Assembly: GCA_024762625.1 (NCBI GenBank)
Contig: JANTHA010000038.1
Location: 1-11,945, forward strand
Origin: Thiotrichaceae bacterium
GTDB taxonomy: Bacteria; Pseudomonadota; Gammaproteobacteria; Thiotrichales; Thiotrichaceae
Direction: 5' to 3'
DNA: 11,945 bases
Part shown: positions 7,599 through 11,945 of the stretch, piece after piece
Position numbering within the stretch: the first letter of the stretch is position 1
Layout: each line of letters begins with the position of its first letter
Notes under the pieces: model-generated
Databases searched by the model: none
What the model was told of the DNA's origin: nothing
Seen by the model: only the letters and a program-made list of their open reading frames with translations
Made by a program: the position numbers and the translations under genes

Positions 7599-8858
7599 TT
7601 AGCTGCGAATGTGGCCATCGCCAAACACCACAAATTTCAGGGACGTCAAACCTTCCAGACCAACAGGGCCGCGCGCATGCAGCTTGTCAGTACTGATGCC
7701 AATTTCTGCGCCAAGACCGTATTCAAACCCATCGGCGAAACGGGTCGAGGCATTCACCATCACCGAACTGGAATCCACCTCGCGCATGAATCGCCGGGTT
7801 TTGCTGATGTCCTGGGTAATAATACTTTCTGTGTGCTGCGAGCTATAACGATTGATATGACGGATCGCTGCTTCCATATCATCAACAATCCGGATAGACA
7901 AGATGGGGGCAAGGTATTCGGTTTTCCAGTCCTCTTCAGTCGCCGCCTTGCATTGAATGATTTCACGCGTTCTGTCACAACCGCGCAATTCGACGCCTTC
8001 TTTGTCAAACATCGCCTTGATCAACGGCAACAATTCATTCGCGCGCGAATCAGCAACAAGTAATGTTTCCAGCGTGTTACAGGTGCCATAACGCTGGCTC
8101 TTGGAATTAAAGGTAATCTTGAGCGCCTTGTTGGCGTCAGCGTCATCATCAATATAAACGTGGCAGATGCCATCCAGATGCTTGATCACTGGAATCAGGG
8201 ATTCCTCACTCACCCGTTCGATCAAGCCCTTGCCGCCGCGCGGTATGATCACATCGACAAAATCCTTCAGGCGCAGTAATTCGCCCACGGCGGCCCGGTC
8301 AGTGGTTTCAATCACCTGCACGCATTCTGCGGGCAATCTGGCGTCCAGCAAACCCGCCTGAATGCAGGCCGCAAGCGCACGGTTGGAATGGATGGCTTCC
8401 GAGCCGCCGCGCAACAGGGTCGCATTGCCTGATTTGAGACACAAGGCCGCCGCATCGATGGTGACATTAGGCCGCGATTCATAAATAATGCCAATAACAC
8501 CAAGCGGAACCCGCATACGCCCCACCTGAATACCCGAAGGCACATATTTCAGGTCGCTTATCTCACCCACCGGATCCGGCAAAGCCGCAATCTGGCGCAA
8601 GCCCTCCGCCATGGCGTCAATGGTATTATCTTTAAGCGCGAGCCGGTCAACCATTGCATCCTCAAGACCCTTGTCGCGCGCCGCCTGCAAATCCTTTTCG
8701 TTTTCACTTTTAAGGTGTTCCCGCTGCTCTAGAATGGATTTGGCGATTTTATGCAAGGCGTCATTTTTTTGCCGTGATTCTGCTGCGGAAAGCGTCGTGG
8801 CCGCGGCGCGCGCCTGCTTTCCCAGGGTCTGCATATAATTTTTAATTTCTTGTGTCAT
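7599..8858 (-). CDS. proA: Gamma-glutamyl phosphate reductase
   Basis: ProA reduces gamma-glutamyl phosphate with NADPH to glutamate-5-semialdehyde, the second step of proline synthesis from glutamate. The 419-residue length matches the family (about 417). Recognisable blocks are [20 protein letters not shown] (114-133), the [15 protein letters not shown] cofactor region (141-155), [11 protein letters not shown] (203-213), the catalytic Cys260 in [14 protein letters not shown], and the end segments [12 protein letters not shown] (367-378), [11 protein letters not shown] (380-390) and [11 protein letters not shown] (396-406). The partner kinase gene proB is not in the window. The gene begins 121 nt after the holA stop, behind two repeat arrays. 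One of these contains several AGGAA/GGGAA cores, the nearest 14 nt before the ATG, longer than ideal. ProA between holA and nadD is a known arrangement in several gammaproteobacteria such as Pseudomonas relatives. Confidence 0.97.
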   Translation of the reverse strand: MTQEIKNYMQTLGKQARAAATTLSAAESRQKNDALHKIAKSILEQREHLKSENEKDLQAARDKGLEDAMVDRLALKDNTIDAMAEGLRQIAALPDPVGEISDLKYVPSGIQVGRMRVPLGVIGIIYESRPNVTIDAAALCLKSGNATLLRGGSEAIHSNRALAACIQAGLLDARLPAECVQVIETTDRAAVGELLRLKDFVDVIIPRGGKGLIERVSEESLIPVIKHLDGICHVYIDDDADANKALKITFNSKSQRYGTCNTLETLLVADSRANELLPLIKAMFDKEGVELRGCDRTREIIQCKAATEEDWKTEYLAPILSIRIVDDMEAAIRHINRYSSQHTESIITQDISKTRRFMREVDSSSVMVNASTRFADGFEYGLGAEIGISTDKLHARGPVGLEGLTSLKFVVFGDGHIRS

Positions 8859-8870
8859 TTGTTTTCGTTT

Positions 8871-8906
8871 ATTCCTTTAATTCCCTTGATTCCCATTGTT
8901 CCTACA
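8871..8906 (-). repeat. Degenerate 9-bp repeat with purine (SD-like) cores upstream of proA
   Basis: Four imperfect 9-bp units follow each other in the proA leader. On the minus strand each holds AGGAA or GGGAA in the same phase. They could act as a cluster of weak ribosome binding sites, but the nearest core is 14 nt from the ATG. The units match at only about 6-7 of 9 positions, so part of the pattern may be chance in a biased sequence. Confidence 0.5.
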
Positions 8907-8934
8907 CTATGATGTTCAATCAGCATTCGGATAT

Positions 8935-8981
8935 AACTGCGCAAGCTAAAAAACTGCGTGAGCTAAAAAACTGCGCGAGCT
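8935..8981 (-). repeat. 17-bp tandem repeat with T6 tracts at the holA stop
   Basis: On the minus strand the unit AGCTCGCGCAGTTTTTT occurs twice (complement of 8965-8981 and 8948-8964, one mismatch) plus a partial third copy of 13 bp (8935-8947). The first copy overlaps the holA TAG stop. Each T6 run follows a GCGCAG sequence. I see no proper GC stem before either T-run, so I do not call an intrinsic terminator, although some RNA polymerase pausing is conceivable. Confidence 0.85.
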
Positions 8982-10077
8982 AATAACTCTCGCCCGCCAA
9001 AACTGGCGATCCCGTCAGCAACAACCCCAATTCTAGCAAGTCTTGCCAGGTTCTGCTCATACCTTTATTGGCAATTTCACCCTGGCCCTTGGATAATCGA
9101 TCAATCTCGCTATTCATGGCGATAATTTCCGGCCAGTGTTCATATTGCATACGTCGTATCGCGCCGCGAAACAGAGTTTGTTTAGGCCTTGGAACAGCCG
9201 CCACGATTTTACTTTCGGGCACACCATTGCGAAGCTTGAAACTGGCGTCATATAATTGTCGCGTTAAATCCGTCAAGGTCCATAACACCAGTTGCACAGG
9301 CGTTCCTTCCTGTTTCAGTTGGTGATGTATATGTTGCACCCGGTGCGCATCCCCCGTCATGATCGCGCTGGATAAATCAAAAATGCTAAAGCGTGAACAG
9401 TCGCTGACGGAGGCCAATACCATCTCATCATTTATTTCAACCAGCCCTGCTCTGGAAGAATCAGAACCCGTCGATATTTGAGCGCCGTATAATAATTTCA
9501 GCTTGTTGATCTCCTGTAAGGCCGCAAGTAAATTACCTTCAATCCTTTCAGTTAACAAACGCACCGCATCCTGTGAAGGATGCATGCCTGCGGCGCGCAT
9601 GCGCTTGACAATCCAGGCCATGGTCTGAGGCGGCGATAAATCCCATACCTGGATCATGACGCCATGTTTCTCCAGCGCCTTGACCCAGGCGCTATTGCGA
9701 GTGTTTTTATCCAGTCTCGCTGTTTGCAACAGCAGCACCTTGTCTTCGGGTATATGTTGCACATAGTCGCGGATAGCCTGACTTCCCGCCTTGCCAGGCG
9801 ATTTGCCAGCCACCCGCACATCCAGAATTTTTTTTTCACTGAACAGGGACAATTCACTGGATGCGCCGCCGAACTGGCTCCAGTCAAACTTTGCATCCGT
9901 GTGAAACACTTCCCGGTCAGCAAATCCCTGACGCTGCGAAGCTGAGCGAATCTGATCAGCCGCTTCCATCAGTTGTAACGGCTCATCGCCTGACAAAAAA
10001 AACACCCTGGGAAATTCCTTTTCAGGCTGAGTATGGCGTTCTAAAAATGCAGGCAGCTGGTCTACTGAAACTTTCAT
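8980..10077 (-). CDS. holA: DNA polymerase III delta subunit
   Basis: HolA is the delta subunit of the clamp loader; it binds and opens the beta sliding clamp during replication. The 365-residue protein (E. coli 343) shows the AAA+-like N-terminal region VFFLSGDEPLQLMEAADQIR (25-44), with a degenerate nucleotide site as expected. The clamp contact segment SELSLFSEKK (74-83) has the hydrophobic pair Leu78-Phe79. The family block RIEGNLLAALQEINKL is at 178-193, and the C-terminal collar region is about 220-350 (SRFSIFDLSSAIMTGD, LVLWTLTDLTRQLY). A polar insertion at about 198-214 and a longer N-terminus account for the excess length. The ATG at 10077 fits the family start, but no Shine-Dalgarno lies at normal distance. 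The upstream partners leuS and lptE, usual in many gammaproteobacteria, are missing, so this gene begins the minus-strand series. Confidence 0.95.
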   Translation of the reverse strand: MKVSVDQLPAFLERHTQPEKEFPRVFFLSGDEPLQLMEAADQIRSASQRQGFADREVFHTDAKFDWSQFGGASSELSLFSEKKILDVRVAGKSPGKAGSQAIRDYVQHIPEDKVLLLQTARLDKNTRNSAWVKALEKHGVMIQVWDLSPPQTMAWIVKRMRAAGMHPSQDAVRLLTERIEGNLLAALQEINKLKLLYGAQISTGSDSSRAGLVEINDEMVLASVSDCSRFSIFDLSSAIMTGDAHRVQHIHHQLKQEGTPVQLVLWTLTDLTRQLYDASFKLRNGVPESKIVAAVPRPKQTLFRGAIRRMQYEHWPEIIAMNSEIDRLSKGQGEIANKGMSRTWQDLLELGLLLTGSPVLAGESY

Positions 10078-10084
10078 GCGGAAA

Positions 10085-10112
10085 ATAATACAGCCTCTTG
10101 CTGCTTTACCAA
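10085..10112 (-). promoter_or_regulatory. Candidate sigma70-type promoter of holA
   Basis: On the minus strand TTGGTA (complement of 10107-10112) and TATTAT (10085-10090) are separated by 16 bp and match the consensus boxes at 4 and 5 of 6 positions. Transcription would begin at about 10078, directly at the ATG, giving a leaderless or nearly leaderless message. That would fit the missing Shine-Dalgarno, but such matches are common by chance in AT-rich DNA. Confidence 0.3.
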
Positions 10113-10146
10113 ATACTTATTTTCTGGATATTGACGTTATCATTTT

Positions 10147-10186
10147 TTGAAAATTATTTGAAATCACTTGAAAATCTCTTGAAAAA
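10147..10186. repeat. Four TTGAAA(A) motifs phased at 10-11 bp
   Basis: TTGAAA begins at 10147, 10158, 10168 and 10179, giving spacings of 11, 10 and 11 bp, close to one helical turn each. The A-runs following TTG are 4, 3, 4 and 5 long. In-phase A-tracts are the classical cause of intrinsic DNA bending; alternatively these are direct-repeat binding sites on one face of the helix. The array lies about 215 nt before the lipoprotein ATG and 70 nt before the holA start. Confidence 0.75.
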
Positions 10187-10387
10187 TTAACTTATATCAG
10201 GCTCGTTGATCAAAATATAAGCATCAACCCTTATTTAACTGAAAAAAAATACCGTTTATTCCATTTTGAGTCTAGAATAAAAAACATTGGGGATATGATT
10301 GTCAAACAGTTCTAAATAGCGCGCTGCCTTGTAATTTTTGTGTGCAATCGCTTTTACGTTACTCTTTATTTTAAACAATTCTAAAAC

Positions 10388-10391
10388 AGGA
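10388..10391 (+). promoter_or_regulatory. Ribosome binding site of the lipoprotein gene
   Basis: AGGA lies 9 nt before the ATG at 10401. It supports that start over the upstream in-frame TTG at 10338, because only the ATG start places the lipoprotein signal peptide at the N-terminus. Confidence 0.6.
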
Positions 10392-10400
10392 CAGAATTAC

Positions 10401-11915
10401 ATGAAAATCTCAACTCAATTATCTGTTTCAAGTGTGATACTTGCAGCATTTCTATCGGGATGTAGTCAACAGGTCGCTGGCGGTTCACAGATGTCAGCTG
10501 GTTCATCTCAAATGGCGGGAAGCGGACAAGTCAGTTCGCAATCACAAATTGAAGGCAACGCCCAGGTCGGTTCCCAGCAGCAGGTCGAATCCACCCCGGT
10601 TGTTATCGCTCCTGCGCCGGCGCCACGGCCAGTTTATCGCGCGCCTGTAAAAAAACCGACGGTAAAACGTACGGTGCGTCGTTCAGGCATTGGTTTGCCG
10701 CCTGCCAAACCAGGTCAATGTTTCGCCAAGGTCAGGACGCCAGCCAAGTATGTAACCAAATCGCGTAAAGTACTGGTACGCAAGGCTTCCAGTAAACGCG
10801 TTCTGGTTCGTGGCCCGCAGTATGGCTGGACCACAAAACGCGTCCTGGTAAGGAAAGCATCTTATAAAACACGTACTATTCCGGCGCAATACAAGACAGT
10901 CAGCAAACGCGTCATGGTCAAACCAGCTCACTATATCTGGAGCAAAAAAGCGCAGGGTAAAGTTGTACGCATAGACAATATGACAGGCGAGGTTTTGTGC
11001 CGCGTGAAGGTGCCTGCTGTTTACAAAACCGTAACACACAAGGTTCAGGTTCGTCCCGCCCGCACAGTACGCAAATTAGTACCTGCGGTTTATAAAACGG
11101 TTAAAATCAAAAAACTACTGGCGCCCGCCAAATACAAGGTGGTCACATCACCGGCTCAGTATAAGACGCAACACTATCGAGTCAAAGTGGGTAATTCGCG
11201 CATAGTATGGCGTCAAGTTATGTGCAAGACGCATAAATCTTATCGCAAACACTATAAGAAAACGACTTATCGCAAGCCAGTCAGACAGTACCAGCATAAG
11301 GCTGCGCCAAACCGCGTTATTCACAGAGCTGCTACAAAATACCGTAAACCCACCATTTCACAGCGCGAATACTACGCCGTCATGAATGCTGGGAAGAAGG
11401 TTTCGCACAAAGCTGCGCCTCGCCGCGCAACACAGTCCTCCGCTGCGAAAGGCATTTCATTAAAAGAATACTATTCTGTAATGAAAGCGCCAATGCCCAA
11501 GCACAAACCCGCAGCCAAAAAGGCATCTGCAAAGAAAAAACACGTCAAACATACATCTCCGAAAAAGATGATGGAGACTGTTAAACCTCAAACCAAAGCG
11601 CCAGAAAAAGCGACAAAGGCAAAAGCTGATACTACAGCTGATACAAAAGCTAATGAAACCAAAACCTCTAATGGCATGTCCGGGAATACAGAAGTAAAAG
11701 CAGCTTCAACAGATTCCCAAAAACAAATGTCAAAAGCGAATATTATTCGCAGCATCCAGAAAGCTCTGAAAGAAAAGGGTTTTGATCCTGGTCCAGTCGA
11801 TGGAAAAATGGGACCTGGCACAGCGGCTGCATTAAAAGCATTCCAGAGTTCACATGGATTACCGGTTGGTCGTCTCACCAAGGATACATTCCGCGCTTTG
11901 GGACTGATTCGCTAA
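10401..11915 (+). CDS. Basic repeat-rich lipoprotein with peptidoglycan-binding domain
   Basis: I do not recognise a named gene. The 504-residue product starts with a lipoprotein signal peptide whose lipobox is LSGC with Cys21. Serine at +2 predicts outer-membrane sorting. A Ser/Gln/Gly stretch (28-63) repeats about every six residues, followed by a Pro/Ala linker (66-87). Residues 107-275 are Lys/Arg-rich and built from repeats of PA-x-YKTV followed by K-x-V-x-V-x-x-A (about 114, 161, 205, 228, 242, 251), with Cys107, Cys200 and Cys275 marking module edges. A Tyr/His/Lys segment (278-345) includes two IS-x-(K/R)-EYY-x-VM motifs. A Lys/Ala/Thr linker (363-445) leads to a C-terminal peptidoglycan-binding domain of the PG_binding_1 type (446-504; VDGKMGPGTAAALKAFQ, GLPVGRLTKDTFRALGL). 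Lipid anchor plus wall-binding domain suggests a protein spanning the periplasm. No catalytic domain is visible. The positive charge could bind teichoic-like, nucleic or acidic polymers, but that is a guess. Confidence 0.85.
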   Translation: MKISTQLSVSSVILAAFLSGCSQQVAGGSQMSAGSSQMAGSGQVSSQSQIEGNAQVGSQQQVESTPVVIAPAPAPRPVYRAPVKKPTVKRTVRRSGIGLPPAKPGQCFAKVRTPAKYVTKSRKVLVRKASSKRVLVRGPQYGWTTKRVLVRKASYKTRTIPAQYKTVSKRVMVKPAHYIWSKKAQGKVVRIDNMTGEVLCRVKVPAVYKTVTHKVQVRPARTVRKLVPAVYKTVKIKKLLAPAKYKVVTSPAQYKTQHYRVKVGNSRIVWRQVMCKTHKSYRKHYKKTTYRKPVRQYQHKAAPNRVIHRAATKYRKPTISQREYYAVMNAGKKVSHKAAPRRATQSSAAKGISLKEYYSVMKAPMPKHKPAAKKASAKKKHVKHTSPKKMMETVKPQTKAPEKATKAKADTTADTKANETKTSNGMSGNTEVKAASTDSQKQMSKANIIRSIQKALKEKGFDPGPVDGKMGPGTAAALKAFQSSHGLPVGRLTKDTFRALGLIR

Positions 11916-11924
11916 GCAGCCTTT

Positions 11925-11945
11925 ATTGATATTGATATTGATATT
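11925..11945. repeat. Hexamer tandem repeat (ATTGAT)n at the window edge
   Basis: Three and a half perfect copies of ATTGAT begin 9 nt after the lipoprotein stop codon and run off the end of the window, so the true copy number is unknown. No terminator hairpin is visible between the stop and the edge. Confidence 0.8.

Larger units (their letters stand above)
10078..10400. other. Divergent intergenic region between holA and the lipoprotein gene
   Basis: This 323-nt AT-rich stretch must hold promoters for both flanking genes. It contains the helically phased TTGAAA array, a small inverted repeat (GTTGAT at 10205-10210 and ATCAAC at 10223-10228, 12 nt apart), and scattered -10-like hexamers on the plus strand (TAGAAT at 10273, TATGAT at 10294), none with a -35 box at normal spacing. 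No small gene or RNA could be supported. If transcription of the lipoprotein gene starts near 10300, its leader would be about 100 nt. Confidence 0.6.

Noticed and set aside
7353..8063. Plus-strand open frame of 236 codons
   Set aside because: It lies fully antisense to nadD and proA, both strongly identified, and its translation has no recognisable motif.
8935..8981. Intrinsic terminator formed by the T6 runs
   Set aside because: The sequences before the T-runs do not form a stable GC stem; they are direct, not inverted, repeats.
10167..10184. CTTGAAA boxes as heat-shock sigma32 -35 elements
   Set aside because: No CCCCAT-like -10 element follows at 13-15 nt, and the motifs belong to a regular four-copy array.
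10205..10228. GTTGAT...ATCAAC inverted repeat as a defined operator
   Set aside because: A single six-base match with a 12-nt spacer in AT-rich DNA is not enough to name a binding site; noted only in the intergenic entry.
10338..10400. Upstream TTG start for the lipoprotein gene
   Set aside because: It would add 21 residues before the signal peptide and bury the lipobox; the ATG at 10401 has a good SD.
1..11945. CRISPR array, transposon, phage or toxin-antitoxin content
   Set aside because: No transposase, integrase, regular spacer array or paired small genes are visible; the repeats are short, local and unlike one another.

Overview
The window looks like a piece of proteobacterial chromosome, most likely gammaproteobacterial with a beta-like gene order. 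The basis is protein similarity recalled from E. coli (TldD, PmbA, RNase G, RlmH, RsfS and ProA are all close in length and motif) plus the gene neighbourhood; no 16S gene or other taxonomic marker is present. The genes are of moderate GC, while the gaps between them are strikingly AT-rich and full of small tandem repeats.

Layout. Positions 105-10077 hold ten genes, all on the minus strand. In transcription order they are holA (DNA polymerase III delta), proA (proline biosynthesis), nadD (NAD biosynthesis), rsfS (ribosome silencing), rlmH (23S rRNA methylation), maf (nucleotide pyrophosphatase), rng (RNase G), a nitrilase-family amidase, tldD and pmbA (paired peptidase subunits). Gaps are mostly 18-121 nt, and two junctions overlap (rlmH/maf by ATGA, tldD/pmbA by TGATG), so long co-transcribed stretches are likely. 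The order joins two blocks that are often separate in gammaproteobacteria: the holA-nadD-rsfS-rlmH block and the maf-rng-nit-tldD block. The cell-shape genes (mrdA, rodA, mreBCD) and the yhdP-type gene often found beside them are not here.

A 323-nt divergent intergenic region (10078-10400) separates holA from a plus-strand gene at 10401-11915. This region carries four TTGAAA(A) motifs spaced 11, 10 and 11 bp, so they are in phase with the DNA helix. The plus-strand gene encodes a very basic, repeat-rich lipoprotein that ends in a peptidoglycan-binding domain. It is the least ordinary protein in the window.

How the genes work together. Most of the minus-strand genes are housekeeping genes of translation, RNA metabolism and cofactor supply. 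RsfS and RlmH act on the large ribosomal subunit, and RNase G matures rRNA and turns over mRNA. NadD makes the NAD precursor, ProA makes the proline precursor, and Maf and the nitrilase-like amidase probably clean up aberrant metabolites. TldD and PmbA form a metallopeptidase. The lipoprotein probably tethers the outer membrane to the cell wall or decorates it.

The main unexpected signal is that many gene junctions carry a short tandem repeat, with a different sequence and unit length (6-17 bp) at each site. Several of these repeats duplicate a Shine-Dalgarno-like core or touch a stop codon. At nadD, a single extra T inside the repeat creates the present stop codon; without it the reading frame would end in an ATGA overlap with rsfS.
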